A DNA stretch of 64,000 nucleotides from Oscillospiraceae bacterium (GCA_015063905.1 SVTF01000009.1:1-64000); one strand, 5' to 3'. Positions 16,805 to 26,339 are shown, numbered from the stretch's first letter. Numbers and translations: made by a program. Notes: a model not told the origin generated them from the sequence alone.

Positions 16805-18142
16805 ATGAATACTCCGATATGCGATTTCGTAACCGAATACATAAAGAGCGCCGCTATGCGTCTGCATATGCCGGGACATAAGGGGCAATGCTTTTTGGGA
16901 ATAGAGCCTTTTGACATAACCGAGATAGAGGGAGCCGACGTGCTATATCGTGCAAACGGCATTATCGCCGATAGCCAGAATAACGCCTCCGCGCTTTTTG
17001 AAACGGCAAAAACGCTTTATTCTACCGAGGGCTCGTCGCTTTGTATTCGCGCAATGCTCCGTTTGGCTATCAGTGGAGCGAAAACCGAAAGGCCGTGGAT
17101 ATTGGCGGCAAGAAACGTTCATAAGGCATTTTTGAGCGCTTGCGCTCTTTTGGATATCGACGTGGAGTGGATATATCCCGGGCGTTTTAAGGATATACTT
17201 TCCTGCACAGTAACCGCGCGGGACGTGGAACACGGAATACACGCGCGCGCAACCGCGCCGGTGGCAGTATACCTTACCAGTCCGGACTATCTTGGAAACA
17301 TTTGCGATGTAGCGGCTGTCGCGGACATTTGTCATAAAAACGATGTGGCGTTGCTAGTCGATAACGCGCACGGTGCATATCTAAAATTTTTGTCACAAGA
17401 CAGACATCCCATTTCTCTTGGCGCTGATATGTGCTGCGACTCTGCACACAAAACGCTTCCTGTTTTGACGGGCGGCGCATATCTTCACATATCAAAAAAC
17501 GCTCCCGCGCATTTTTTCGATGGGGCGGAGCGCGCAATGGAGCTTTTCTCGTCTACCAGCCCGTCGTATCTGATATTGCAATCCTTGGATAGAGCAAATG
17601 AGTATATTGACAACGGATATGCCGAAAAGCTTGACAGCTTTATAGGGCGAGTGGAAAAATTAAAGCAAACGCTTGTTCAAAACGGCTTTGACATTGTAGG
17701 GGACGAGCCACTAAAGCTGACCGTTGCTCCCAAAAGGTACGGATACACGGGCGAACAGCTTGCAGATATGCTTTTGCGGAATAACGTCGTGTGCGAGTTT
17801 GCGGATGCGGATTATTGCGTGATGATGCTGACTCCCGAAACCAACGGACAAGAAATCAATCGGCTTGAAGAATTGCTTTTGGATATGGAGAAAAAGCGTC
17901 CTTTAACAGAGACTCCGCCAATGCCCGAGTATGCGCACAGAGCTATGTCGGTAAGGGAGGCAATGCTATCGGATAGCGTTGAAGTAGCAGCTTGCGAGGC
18001 GGCGGGTAAGATCCTTGCTTCTCCAAGCGTATCTTGTCCTCCCGCGGTGCCGATAGTCATGTGCGGCGAGAAAATAGATAACGCGGCTGTCAACTGCTTT
18101 GAATATTATCGCATCAAGCGGGTGACGGTTGTAAAAGAATAA
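16805..18142 (+). CDS. Orn/Lys/Arg decarboxylase-fold PLP enzyme
   Basis: A 445-residue PLP protein of fold type I, Orn/Lys/Arg decarboxylase class. Near the N-terminus MPGHKG is the class hallmark; the PLP lysine is in SAHKTLPVLTGGAY; the metal/PLP-proximal Asp is in LLVDNAHGAYL. Such enzymes decarboxylate arginine, lysine or ornithine to make polyamine precursors; the substrate is not decided here. I use ATG 16805 (AAAGGA nine bases before) rather than an in-frame ATG 60 bases upstream inside scfB. It starts 25 bases after scfB and is probably co-transcribed; a link to ranthipeptide metabolism is not shown. Confidence 0.85.
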   Translation: MNTPICDFVTEYIKSAAMRLHMPGHKGQCFLGIEPFDITEIEGADVLYRANGIIADSQNNASALFETAKTLYSTEGSSLCIRAMLRLAISGAKTERPWILAARNVHKAFLSACALLDIDVEWIYPGRFKDILSCTVTARDVEHGIHARATAPVAVYLTSPDYLGNICDVAAVADICHKNDVALLVDNAHGAYLKFLSQDRHPISLGADMCCDSAHKTLPVLTGGAYLHISKNAPAHFFDGAERAMELFSSTSPSYLILQSLDRANEYIDNGYAEKLDSFIGRVEKLKQTLVQNGFDIVGDEPLKLTVAPKRYGYTGEQLADMLLRNNVVCEFADADYCVMMLTPETNGQEINRLEELLLDMEKKRPLTETPPMPEYAHRAMSVREAMLSDSVEVAACEAAGKILASPSVSCPPAVPIVMCGEKIDNAAVNCFEYYRIKRVTVVKE

Positions 18143-18152
18143 TATTGAGACG

Positions 18153-18185
18153 CAAAAGGCGGACGGGATTACCGTCCGCCTTTTG
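18153..18185. terminator. bidirectional terminator between convergent genes
   Basis: A 14-bp perfect stem (CAAAAGGCGGACGG / CCGTCCGCCTTTTG) with loop GATTA lies between the decarboxylase-fold gene (+) and the Na/phosphate transporter gene (-). Confidence 0.88.
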
Positions 18186-18197
18186 TATAGTTGTTTT

Positions 18198-20003
18198 TTA
18201 TTCGTTGATTGAAGGCAAAGCGTATTTGTCCATAAACTTTTCGTACATGGATGAATAGTCGTTGTCCTCTCCGTCTCTAAACTCGTGCAGATAGTGGTGA
18301 AGGTCAAGCGTTTCGGATTTTGACATTTCAACAAGGCAGCCCGCTATGTTGGAGCAGTGGTCGGACACACGCTCAAGGTTGGTAAGTATATCCGAAAGAA
18401 TAAATCCGAGCTCAATAGAGCAGAGGTTTTTCTGCAATCTGATCGTGTGGTGCAGCTTGATCTCGTCACGCAGATAGTCTATGACCTGCTCAAGCGGCTC
18501 TACTGAAAGGGCGATCTTGAGATCGTTGCTGTCAACGGAGTGCTTTGTTATATCAAGGATCTCGTTCAATGCCGATACCATAACCCCAAGCTCTTTGGTA
18601 GCCGTTTCGGAGAAGGATACGTTCTTGTCGCGTTTTTCTTCAACCGACTCGACTATGTTGACCGCGTGGTCAGAGATCCTTTCAAAGTCTCCGATAAGGT
18701 GGAGCAGCTTTGTTACCTCGGCGCTATCATGCTCATCCATGTCGCGCGAGGATATTTTTACCAGATATGAGCCCAAAGCATCCTCGTAGATATCCACCTG
18801 AGTTTCTTCGGCGCGTATCTCGTCGGCAAGCTTTGCGTCATAGTTATCAAAAAGGGTGAGGGATTTTTTCATTGATCCAAGTGCCACGTCGCTCATATGG
18901 ATAGCCACCTTGCGCGCGCTGTCGATAGCAACGGAGGGGGTATCGAGAAGTCTCTCGTCAAGCATGGAAGTGTATTCGTCGCCCTTCTTGTCATCACCGC
19001 GAACGATGAGACAAGCCAGCTTTTCAAGCAGCTTGGTAAAGGGCCACATAAGCGCGATCGCGAGTATTTTAAATACGGTGTGGATCATTGCTATTCCAAA
19101 GGGATCGATTATTCCACCCTGGAAGCCGAGAAAATCGAATATGTTTGCGCTTCCAAGTATCCAGCCGATAAGATAATACATCGAGAGCCAGAATACAACG
19201 CCAATTATGTTGAAGAACAGATGCACCACGGCGGTTCTCTTACCGTTCTTGTTTGCGCCGAGCGCAGAGAGCATGGCGGTAACGCAAGTACCGATATTCT
19301 GTCCGAGGACTATCGGTATAGCCATACCAAAGGTGATGCTTCCCGTTGCAGAGAGTGCCTGCAAAATACCAATAGATGCGGACGAAGACTGAACGATTGC
19401 GGTCAGGATTGTGCCGACGAGAACACCGATTACAGGATTGTCAAATATAGTGAGTATCTTAGCAAAATTGGGATCGGTCTTCAGCACACCTACCGAGTCG
19501 GACATAAGCGACATGCCGACCATAAGAACGGCGAATCCAAGCAAAATGGAGCCGATATCCTTCTGCTTGTCCTTTTTCGCAAACATGATAAAGGCGATAC
19601 CGATAAGAGCCAATATAGGCATCCAAAAATCGGGGGTCAAATATTCGAGCCATGCCGTTGCTGCGATGGCTTCGTTGTTGCCCAAGCTGTTGAGCGCTGT
19701 AAGCCAAGCTGTGACCGCGGTGCCGAGGTTGGCGCCCATGATAACGCTGATCGCCTGCGAAAGCAGCATAGTTCCCGCGTTTACAAAGCCGACAACCATG
19801 ACGGTTGTCGCGGACGACGATTGTATTACCGCCGTAACTCCAAGACCTAACAAAAAGCCCTTTAGCTTACTTGAGGTCAGATTTCCAAGAATAGTTTTCA
19901 GCTTTCTTCCTGCGCTTTTTTTAAGTCCGTTGCCCATAACGTCCATTCCGTAAAGGAACAGAGCCAATCCGCAGACAAGACCCATGATCTCCATAATTCC
20001 CAT
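18198..20003 (-). CDS. Na/phosphate cotransporter with PhoU-like tail (NptA type)
   Basis: A 601-residue protein. Residues ~1-320 contain two Na/Pi cotransporter repeats, each with the family motif (AVIQSSSATTVMVVG and AIVQSSSASIGILQA, later GQNIGTCVTA). Residues ~350-580 are a helical PhoU-like domain (SDHAVNIVESVEEK, ERVSDHCSNIAG). This is the usual layout and length of NptA/YjbB-like proteins, which move phosphate with sodium and may act in export or uptake. Start ATG 20003 follows AAGGA. It stands alone and converges on the gene at its left. Confidence 0.92.
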   Translation of the reverse strand: MGIMEIMGLVCGLALFLYGMDVMGNGLKKSAGRKLKTILGNLTSSKLKGFLLGLGVTAVIQSSSATTVMVVGFVNAGTMLLSQAISVIMGANLGTAVTAWLTALNSLGNNEAIAATAWLEYLTPDFWMPILALIGIAFIMFAKKDKQKDIGSILLGFAVLMVGMSLMSDSVGVLKTDPNFAKILTIFDNPVIGVLVGTILTAIVQSSSASIGILQALSATGSITFGMAIPIVLGQNIGTCVTAMLSALGANKNGKRTAVVHLFFNIIGVVFWLSMYYLIGWILGSANIFDFLGFQGGIIDPFGIAMIHTVFKILAIALMWPFTKLLEKLACLIVRGDDKKGDEYTSMLDERLLDTPSVAIDSARKVAIHMSDVALGSMKKSLTLFDNYDAKLADEIRAEETQVDIYEDALGSYLVKISSRDMDEHDSAEVTKLLHLIGDFERISDHAVNIVESVEEKRDKNVSFSETATKELGVMVSALNEILDITKHSVDSNDLKIALSVEPLEQVIDYLRDEIKLHHTIRLQKNLCSIELGFILSDILTNLERVSDHCSNIAGCLVEMSKSETLDLHHYLHEFRDGEDNDYSSMYEKFMDKYALPSINE

Positions 20004-20150
20004 AGATTACAATCCTTTTTCGCATATGCGGTGAGTCAGATTATACAGGATGACGATATTCAATAATCAAGCCTATACAAATTCAGTCTATCAAAAAAAT
20101 ATTAAGTCGATATATCGCAAATATTAACAAACGATAAATACATAGCGCGA

Positions 20151-20184
20151 AAAAGGCAATGCGTTTAAAAGCGCATTGCCTTTT
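20151..20184 (-). terminator. terminator of the Wzz-like gene
   Basis: A 13-bp perfect stem (AAAAGGCAATGCG / CGCATTGCCTTTT) with an 8-base loop, immediately past the stop on the minus strand. Confidence 0.85.
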
Positions 20185-20200
20185 AAAATACAAAGCTTAA

Positions 20201-21415
20201 CTAAGCTTTTTTACTATCCTCAACCTTTTGGGGCTTGTTGATATTTAAACTCTTTATAAGTTCAACCACCACAGCAAGCAAGCCGATCAAAAACGCTACT
20301 CCAACGAATACAACGGCGGAAATAACGGCAGTTTTTGCAATATCATTACCTTCGCCAAGGCGTTTTGCGCTGCTATAGGGGCTTATAAGGGTACATTTTG
20401 CGCTACCCGAACTGGAAAGGTGGTCGATGCTTAATTCAGCAAAGCCGGGAAGTCTTGTTTTTAATCTTTCCAGAATAAAATTAGCAAGGTCTGCGTCTTT
20501 AGCTACAGATACGGAAACCTTCAAGAAAGAAACGTTGGGAGTTTCTTTGTCGGCGTTCTCGGGTTTTACTTGGTTTTCGATGCTTTCAGCGGGAGTTGCG
20601 TACGCAAACGTGAGAGACTGCATGACTCTGTTGATCTTATCCTTGACCTCGGGAGAGGAACGCCATTTTGCGATAACGGTTTCAGAGAGAGCGTCCGCTG
20701 TTTTTTTGAGATCAAACGTAAGACGGAATTCATAGATGAATCTCTCGCTCAAAAGTGTCTTTTCGCGTATAGCAGGGTCATAAGCAAGCGCCTTGTATTC
20801 GTCTCTTTTCTGGCGGGCAATGGCAAGCGCCGCTTCTATTTCTGCCGTTTTTTGAAGATGCTGCTCGTTAACGGTAGCTTCCGCATCAACACCCTTGTAG
20901 GTGACAAGCAGATCATATAACGACTCATGCTCTGCCACAAGCGCATTGTATTCTGTTTGAATGATGGCGAATGAAGAAATTGTTTCTCCGGTCACGGGGT
21001 CCTTGGGAGTTGTGAGGGTAGCATCAATTCTTGAAAGAGCAAGGTCGGTCTTTTTAAGCACTTCATACTGCTGGCGGAATTTGATAACTGCCGCTTTAGC
21101 CTTTTCATAATCGGTATCGTTCTTTCCCGCGTATTCTTCGGGAAGACCGTATTCATCGAGCAGGAGCTTTTCCGCAAATGATTCCGACTGGAGCATAGGA
21201 AGAAGAAATTTTGTCTCGTCTGTTTTGGAAAGGTAGAAATCTACCGTATTTCCGTATGAAAAGGAATTGAGCTGCATAAAGGTCATACCCGCACCGACCA
21301 AAATTGCCGCTATCAGAGAAATGCAAACGATAAGCTTCCAACGCTTTAAAATTATACGAAGAACGTCCGTTCCGGAGAAGCTCGATGTAGCTTGCTTGTT
21401 TGTGTTTTGTTCCAT
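20201..21415 (-). CDS. Wzz/YveK-type polysaccharide chain-length regulator
   Basis: A 404-residue membrane protein. Two hydrophobic segments frame a periplasm-type middle: the first at ~27-50 (LIVCISLIAAILVGAGM), the second near the end (VISAVVFVGVAFLIGLLAVVVEL). The middle is long, charged and helical with coiled-coil character, as in Wzz/polysaccharide co-polymerases; there is no fused tyrosine kinase. Such proteins set polymer length together with a Wzy polymerase, and a Wzy-like gene lies immediately upstream. Start ATG 21415 follows AAGGAG; an in-frame ATG at 21481 has no such site. Confidence 0.8.
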   Translation of the reverse strand: MEQNTNKQATSSFSGTDVLRIILKRWKLIVCISLIAAILVGAGMTFMQLNSFSYGNTVDFYLSKTDETKFLLPMLQSESFAEKLLLDEYGLPEEYAGKNDTDYEKAKAAVIKFRQQYEVLKKTDLALSRIDATLTTPKDPVTGETISSFAIIQTEYNALVAEHESLYDLLVTYKGVDAEATVNEQHLQKTAEIEAALAIARQKRDEYKALAYDPAIREKTLLSERFIYEFRLTFDLKKTADALSETVIAKWRSSPEVKDKINRVMQSLTFAYATPAESIENQVKPENADKETPNVSFLKVSVSVAKDADLANFILERLKTRLPGFAELSIDHLSSSGSAKCTLISPYSSAKRLGEGNDIAKTAVISAVVFVGVAFLIGLLAVVVELIKSLNINKPQKVEDSKKA

Positions 21416-21495
21416 TTTTGTTACTCCTTGATCTATCAATTTGTATATCTTTGTTAATAAAAACCGAAAATCTAGATGCATTAACGCTCAATTAG

Positions 21496-21524
21496 ATTAT
21501 ATCATAACACCTATACCGTGTCAA
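21496..21524 (-). promoter_or_regulatory. promoter for the Wzz-like gene, overlapping the Wzy stop
   Basis: Minus-strand TTGACA (21519-21524), 17-bp spacer, TATAAT (21496-21501). The -35 lies inside the last codons of the upstream gene, whose stop is at 21511-21513. Confidence 0.8.
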
Positions 21525-23058
21525 TGCCGTTTTGCTCTTGGCTCTGGGCGGCAGATGAGCGCTCCGGTTTGGTTTCATTATTTACAGCGGAGACCCCCAC
21601 CTCATCTTTATAGGGAAACGTGCAGGACTCGGCAAGCACGATAAATACGCAATAGAATATTTGGAAATTGGGGTAGAAATAAAAGTTGTCAACAAGCGAC
21701 ATGCCGACGATCATAAGCGGGATCAAAAGCAAAATAAGCTTATTTATGCTGAATTTTTTGAAGAATATTATTCCAACGGTGACCACGTGTATCAAAAATG
21801 CCAAAGCGCCAACGATTCCCGTTGATCCCAACAGCTGTATTAAGATGCAATGATACATGCTGCTGAATACGTTGTTTTTGATATTTGAGCCCGTGTCAAA
21901 TCCCGCTCCAAATATCGGGAAGTTGGAGAAATCCTCCATTCCTTTTTCCCATAGAACTATTCTTGCGTTGTTGTCGTAGTCCTCAAGCCTCAAAAAGTGC
22001 AGTACCTTTTCGATCACACCGGAAATGTTTGGTATCGTTGATAGCATGTATATTGAGGTGAATATCAGTATGGCAAAAAATATGCGCCCGTATATTGGAT
22101 TTCTGGGATGATCCTTGTTGTTAAAGCAACATATTACAAGGCAGAAAATAAATACTACAGATCCGACTATCATCGCGGACCGTGTATTTATTAAGATGGT
22201 GCCAATAACAAAGGCGCTTGCCGAAAAATACGATATAGGACTGAACTTGCAATTTCTGGCAAGATACATTGCGGCGGGAACACCCAGCACGAATACTGCA
22301 GCTATCATAGTGGGAAGACCCCAGGCCAAAGACAGCGCCTCGCGGTCCAAACGGTCTATCTCCATTTGTGCGTTGAAGAAAAACAGATCTCCGCTGGCGT
22401 GTAGTCTCCATGCCTTTATCAAAAATTGGAAGAGCGCGACGTAAGCGGTGCAAACCATCGCCTTGCAGGCATAGGGAATAAAATCCTTTGAATCGTGCAG
22501 CATGCACGAGCAAGACAGGTAGAAAAACGTAAAGCTTATAGCAAGGATTGCGCCGTATAAAAGCGTGGTGGTGGGGTAGTCCGGATTCAGAAGGCCGTTC
22601 AGAAGAAAAGCTATGTCAAGAGCAAATATTCCAATTGCGCCCAGCTTGTTTTGCTTAAATCCCGTGGAGAGAGAACCGTCAGCGATAAGTCGAATAGCGA
22701 ATATCACGACCACGACCACTCCGCAGGCTATTATCTTTTCAAACGCGCCCAGCTTGAAGGAAGACAAAAGAGAGTCTCCCGTAACTCCTCCGGGGTTGGC
22801 GTCGGTGTTGTCCATCCCAAGAGAATAGTATATCATCAGCATTGGCACGAGAAAAACCTTGTTGTCGTCGGTAAAAAGTACCGAAAAGATAACGAACGAA
22901 CACAAAATGTATATTATCGGAAGATAAACGGTATGGTTGCTTGATCCGGATATTATGCATAAAACCGCAAACAATATCGGATACCATACGGTCTTTTGCG
23001 CGTTGACAAGCCATTTTATAGCAGGGCATCGATCTCGCAATACGGCTCCGTATCCCAT
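21511..23058 (-). CDS. O-antigen ligase/Wzy-type polymerase
   Basis: A 515-residue protein with about a dozen hydrophobic segments. A conserved large external loop carries NARIVLWEKGMEDFSNFPIFG and then MYHCILIQLLGSTGIVG, the pattern of the Wzy_C/O-antigen ligase family. It should polymerise or transfer lipid-linked repeat units on the outer face of the membrane. It starts at ATG 23058 behind AAAGGAG and is followed by a chain-length regulator. No glycosyltransferase, flippase or nucleotide-sugar gene is nearby, so the rest of the pathway must be elsewhere. Confidence 0.8.
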   Translation of the reverse strand: MGYGAVLRDRCPAIKWLVNAQKTVWYPILFAVLCIISGSSNHTVYLPIIYILCSFVIFSVLFTDDNKVFLVPMLMIYYSLGMDNTDANPGGVTGDSLLSSFKLGAFEKIIACGVVVVVIFAIRLIADGSLSTGFKQNKLGAIGIFALDIAFLLNGLLNPDYPTTTLLYGAILAISFTFFYLSCSCMLHDSKDFIPYACKAMVCTAYVALFQFLIKAWRLHASGDLFFFNAQMEIDRLDREALSLAWGLPTMIAAVFVLGVPAAMYLARNCKFSPISYFSASAFVIGTILINTRSAMIVGSVVFIFCLVICCFNNKDHPRNPIYGRIFFAILIFTSIYMLSTIPNISGVIEKVLHFLRLEDYDNNARIVLWEKGMEDFSNFPIFGAGFDTGSNIKNNVFSSMYHCILIQLLGSTGIVGALAFLIHVVTVGIIFFKKFSINKLILLLIPLMIVGMSLVDNFYFYPNFQIFYCVFIVLAESCTFPYKDEVGVSAVNNETKPERSSAAQSQEQNGIDTV

Positions 23059-23116
23059 AGAGGCACTCCTTTCGTCTTTTCTCGAACCTGGCAGCTCTGT
23101 TCAATAGCAACCTTTA

Positions 23117-23145
23117 TTATATCATACCCACGTATGAAAGTCAAC
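23117..23145 (-). promoter_or_regulatory. sigma-A promoter of the Wzy-like gene
   Basis: Minus-strand TTGACT (23140-23145), 17-bp spacer, TATAAT (23117-23122). Confidence 0.85.
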
Positions 23146-23208
23146 GGGTTTAATAAAGTTTAATAACCGCAATAGCGTGTCACAGGCAATGGCAAGAGTG
23201 TTTTTTGA

Positions 23209-23237
23209 TTGACAAAGGGCGATATGTGTGATATAAT
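23209..23237 (+). promoter_or_regulatory. sigma-A promoter of the DJ-1 gene
   Basis: TTGACA (23209-23214), 17-bp spacer, TATAAT (23232-23237). It rules out an upstream start codon at 23209. Confidence 0.88.
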
Positions 23238-23271
23238 TTACGTACATAATGAGAGTTGGAGGAGACATCCT

Positions 23272-23811
23272 ATGGTATATATGTTTTTGGCTGACGGCTT
23301 TGAAGAGGTAGAGGCACTTTGTCCGCTTGACATTTTGAGACGTGCCGGAGTAGAGGTGACAACGGTTGGAGTTGGACGCGATATGATCAGAGGCGCGCAC
23401 GGTATTACAGTTTGCGCAGATATTCCCGACGTTATGTATAGAGACGCAAATCCCGATATGATAATACTTCCCGGAGGAATGCCCGGGGCGGCAAACCTCG
23501 ATGCTTGCCGTGCGGTAGATGCCGCACTCAAGGCTGCAGCGCGAAAGGGCGCTTTTATGGCTGCTATTTGTGCGGCTCCGTTTGTCCTTGGCAAGAGGGG
23601 CTTGCTTAGCGGCAAGCGCGCGGTATGCTATCCGGGATTTGAGGATGAGCTTTTGGGCGCTTGCGTTGAGAAAGAGCGTGTTGTCGTCAGAGACGGAAAC
23701 GTGATAACCGCCAAAGGAATGGGCGTGGCATTTGAGTTTGGTCTGGAGCTTGTAAAATGCTTGTGCGATGATGAAACTGCTCGGAGGATAAAGGATTCGG
23801 TGTTTGGATGA
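23272..23811 (+). CDS. DJ-1/PfpI family protein
   Basis: A 179-residue single-domain protein starting at ATG 23272 (GGAGGA site). The conserved N-terminal Glu lies in ADGFEEVEAL, the nucleophile-elbow Cys in AAICAAPFVLG, and the glycine-rich loop is LPGGMPGA. The family includes YajL, ThiJ and PfpI-like proteins; proposed activities include deglycase/glyoxalase and chaperone functions, none provable here. It ends with TGATG just before the CPBP gene, so the two are probably co-transcribed. Confidence 0.9.
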   Translation: MVYMFLADGFEEVEALCPLDILRRAGVEVTTVGVGRDMIRGAHGITVCADIPDVMYRDANPDMIILPGGMPGAANLDACRAVDAALKAAARKGAFMAAICAAPFVLGKRGLLSGKRAVCYPGFEDELLGACVEKERVVVRDGNVITAKGMGVAFEFGLELVKCLCDDETARRIKDSVFG

Positions 23812-23828
23812 TGCCGAAGGGAATAAAT

Positions 23829-24839
23829 ATGAAAGATAAGAAAAAAAACTTGAATTCGAATAGAGGAGCACCCACTCGCTTAGATGTTCAACCATACAAA
23901 GAAGCCGCGATCCCCGTGTTTTTGTGTCTTGTCTGTATGGCAGTTGCCTGCGTCGCGTGGATAATAAACAAATTCGTATATCCATTTGGGGAAACGCTTT
24001 TGGCTCCCGTGATACTGGAGCTGCTGGCAATAGTTTTTCCGTGCTATCTTGTGCTGCTCTCAATATATCCGAAAAAATCTGCGGCAGAGCAGATGAGATC
24101 CGTGGGATTTCATAAGATCAGCCCCCGATACGTATTTTTTATGCTATTCGCCGCATTGTTCCTGATGGGATCGTCAATGGCGGTTTCTATTATATTCGGT
24201 GGGGTATATTCTTTCGCAGATGGGCTTACCTTGCTTGGCACCTTTGTTGCGGGCAGCAACGAATACACCAACGCCTTGCCGTATCTCATATTAGCATACG
24301 TTATCGTTCCGGCGATAGCGGAGGAGCTGTTGCTTCGCGGAGTGATACTTTCCCAGCTTGACGGAGTGGGCTTTGCGGCGGCAACTGCGGTTTCTGCCTT
24401 GGCCTCGGCACTCTTGGGGTTCAGCTTGGGTGGAGCCGTTCCCGCAATGTTTGTTGCGTGCCTTATGTGCTTTGTGTTTTATACCACGGGGTCTGTGTGG
24501 GCTTGCATAATAGTCAGGTTGATATTTAATCTGTACAGACTGTTTTTGGAAAGCAACATTTCGGCATATTACGTGTCGCTGTCTTCAAGAGGACTGTTTT
24601 TGACGGTGCTTTTGATAATATTCTTGATCTCGGGCGCTCTGTTTTTTGGAGAGTCGGCAAGAATATATCGGGAAAGCGCGGCGAGTGACGATAAAGAAAA
24701 CAGTAAGAAAAAAACACTGTCGTTCAGAACCTTTACTGCCGATATAAAAAGAATGGCGTTATTTGGGCCCACGGTGGCGTTATCCATTGCTTGCGCAGCA
24801 ATATTCTTGGCAGTAGTGGTGACAGAATATATAGTCTAA
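23829..24839 (+). CDS. CPBP (Abi/CAAX protease-like) membrane protein lacking catalytic His
   Basis: A 336-residue membrane protein of the CPBP family. Motif 1 is intact (AIAEELLLRGVIL). At motif 2, where the family has Phe-x-x-x-His, this protein reads LLGFSLGGAVPAM with no His; at motif 3, the usual His is replaced by Arg in CIIVRLIFN. Two of the expected metal or catalytic residues are therefore missing, and it may be an inactive homologue. I start at ATG 23829 (AAGGGA, six bases before); an in-frame ATG at 23808 overlaps the DJ-1 stop and is possible. Confidence 0.75.
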   Translation: MKDKKKNLNSNRGAPTRLDVQPYKEAAIPVFLCLVCMAVACVAWIINKFVYPFGETLLAPVILELLAIVFPCYLVLLSIYPKKSAAEQMRSVGFHKISPRYVFFMLFAALFLMGSSMAVSIIFGGVYSFADGLTLLGTFVAGSNEYTNALPYLILAYVIVPAIAEELLLRGVILSQLDGVGFAAATAVSALASALLGFSLGGAVPAMFVACLMCFVFYTTGSVWACIIVRLIFNLYRLFLESNISAYYVSLSSRGLFLTVLLIIFLISGALFFGESARIYRESAASDDKENSKKKTLSFRTFTADIKRMALFGPTVALSIACAAIFLAVVVTEYIV

Positions 24840-24867
24840 TATAAAGTATTTTAAAGGAGAAAACAAG

Positions 24868-26298
24868 ATGGATAAAAGAATTCAGGACGTCATCAAGCTC
24901 ATAAAAGACAACGATATCAAGATGGTTGACTTCAAAATGGTAGATATAAACGGACAGTTCCGCCACGTAACCATTCCCGCTGAGAACTTTTGCGAGGACA
25001 CGATGAAAAGCGGAATTGGATTTGATGCTTCGAATTACGGCTATGCGGTAGTAGAGAAGAGTGACATGGTGTTTATCCCCAATCTCGATACGGCACTCAT
25101 CGATCCGTTTTGCTCGATCCCCACGCTTTCTATGACGGGAAATGCAATGATAATCGACAATCCCGAAAACCGTCCGCTTCCCCAGTACCCCAGAAACATC
25201 ATCAAGGCGGCGGTAAAGCATATGCAGGATAGCGGCGTAGCCGATGAAATGTATATCCTTCCCGAATTTGAGTTCTACCTTTTTGATAACGTAAGCTGGG
25301 GTGTGGAGCCTAATTACGTGGGCGCCTCCGTGGACGCAAAGCAGTCGTATTGGAACAGTGCCTGCTCCGAAGACGGACTCGGTGTTATCGTTCCCAAGCA
25401 GAAGAATTACCACATCGCGAAGCCTTTTGACGTAGCGTACGAGTGCCGTAGCGAGATGTGCATGCACATGAAGGACGCGGGTATTGAGATAAACTATCAT
25501 CACCCCGAGGTCGCGGCGTCGGGACAGTTCGAGATAGAGCCTCAGCTCGGTGAGGTGGTACACATGGCGGATGCCAGCATGATGATAAAATATATCATAC
25601 ACAATACGGCGCTTAAGTATGGCAAGACCGCGACCTTTATGCCAAAGCCCATATATGGCGAGGCGGGAAGCGGAATGCACGTGCACATGTTGCTTATGAA
25701 GGATGGCAAGCCCGTGTTCTCGGACGACGAGGGATATGCTCATCTGTCAAAGACCGCGCACTATTTTATGGGAGGACTTTTAAAGCACATCGCGTCGCTT
25801 TGCGCTATCACCAATCCCTCCACTAACTCCTTTAAGCGTCTTGTTCCTGGATTTGAGGCACCCGTTACAGTCGGATACGCAACGTCCAACAGAAGCGCCG
25901 TTATCCGTATCCCCGCGTATGCAAAAAGTCCCGAGAAGCGTCGCTTTGAGCTTCGTAATCCCGATGCGACTTGCAATCCCTATTTTTGCTATGCGGCTAT
26001 CCTCATGGCAGGACTTGACGGCATCAAAAACAAGATCGATCCCCACGAAAACGGTTGGGGCCCCTACGATTTCAACCTTTTCCATCTTCCCGAGGAGGAA
26101 AAGAAAAAGCTCAAGGGTCTGCCCACAAGCCTCGAAGCTGCTCTCGACGCGCTCCAAGCCGACCACGATTATCTGACAGAGGGCGGCGTTTTCCCCGAGA
26201 TCCTTATCGAGAACTTCATTAAAACAAAGAGAGCAGAGTGCGCGGAGCTTTCTAAGATCCCGCACCCCGCAGAGTTTGAAAAGTATTACACCCTTTGA
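24868..26298 (+). CDS. glnA: glutamine synthetase type I
   Basis: A 476-residue enzyme joining ammonia to glutamate with ATP. Visible signatures are LPEFEFYLF and QFEIE (metal-binding Glu), GSGMHVHM (ATP/metal), NPSTNSFKRLVPGFEAP and NRSAVIRIP. The length fits type I-alpha, and no adenylylation-type Tyr segment is obvious, so control is expected by feedback rather than adenylylation. Start ATG 24868 follows AAAGGAG. I see no consensus promoter in the short gap after the CPBP gene, so some read-through is likely. A strong terminator follows. Confidence 0.95.
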   Translation: MDKRIQDVIKLIKDNDIKMVDFKMVDINGQFRHVTIPAENFCEDTMKSGIGFDASNYGYAVVEKSDMVFIPNLDTALIDPFCSIPTLSMTGNAMIIDNPENRPLPQYPRNIIKAAVKHMQDSGVADEMYILPEFEFYLFDNVSWGVEPNYVGASVDAKQSYWNSACSEDGLGVIVPKQKNYHIAKPFDVAYECRSEMCMHMKDAGIEINYHHPEVAASGQFEIEPQLGEVVHMADASMMIKYIIHNTALKYGKTATFMPKPIYGEAGSGMHVHMLLMKDGKPVFSDDEGYAHLSKTAHYFMGGLLKHIASLCAITNPSTNSFKRLVPGFEAPVTVGYATSNRSAVIRIPAYAKSPEKRRFELRNPDATCNPYFCYAAILMAGLDGIKNKIDPHENGWGPYDFNLFHLPEEEKKKLKGLPTSLEAALDALQADHDYLTEGGVFPEILIENFIKTKRAECAELSKIPHPAEFEKYYTL

Positions 26299-26305
26299 TA
26301 ACAAA

Positions 26306-26329
26306 ACAAGCCCGCATCCGCGGGCTTGT
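26306..26329 (+). terminator. terminator of glnA
   Basis: A 10-bp stem (ACAAGCCCGC / GCGGGCTTGT, loop ATCC) is followed by TTTTT. Confidence 0.88.
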
Positions 26330-26339
26330 TTTTTCAAGT

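Noticed and set aside
18897..19850. 317-codon open frame on the plus strand
   Set aside because: It is antisense to the Na/phosphate transporter and lacks any recognisable domain.
23122..24063. 313-codon open frame on the minus strand
   Set aside because: It runs antisense through the DJ-1 gene and part of the CPBP gene, both of which have full family motifs.
24733..25743. 336-codon open frame on the minus strand
   Set aside because: It is antisense to glnA, with a His/Arg-rich composition typical of shadow frames.
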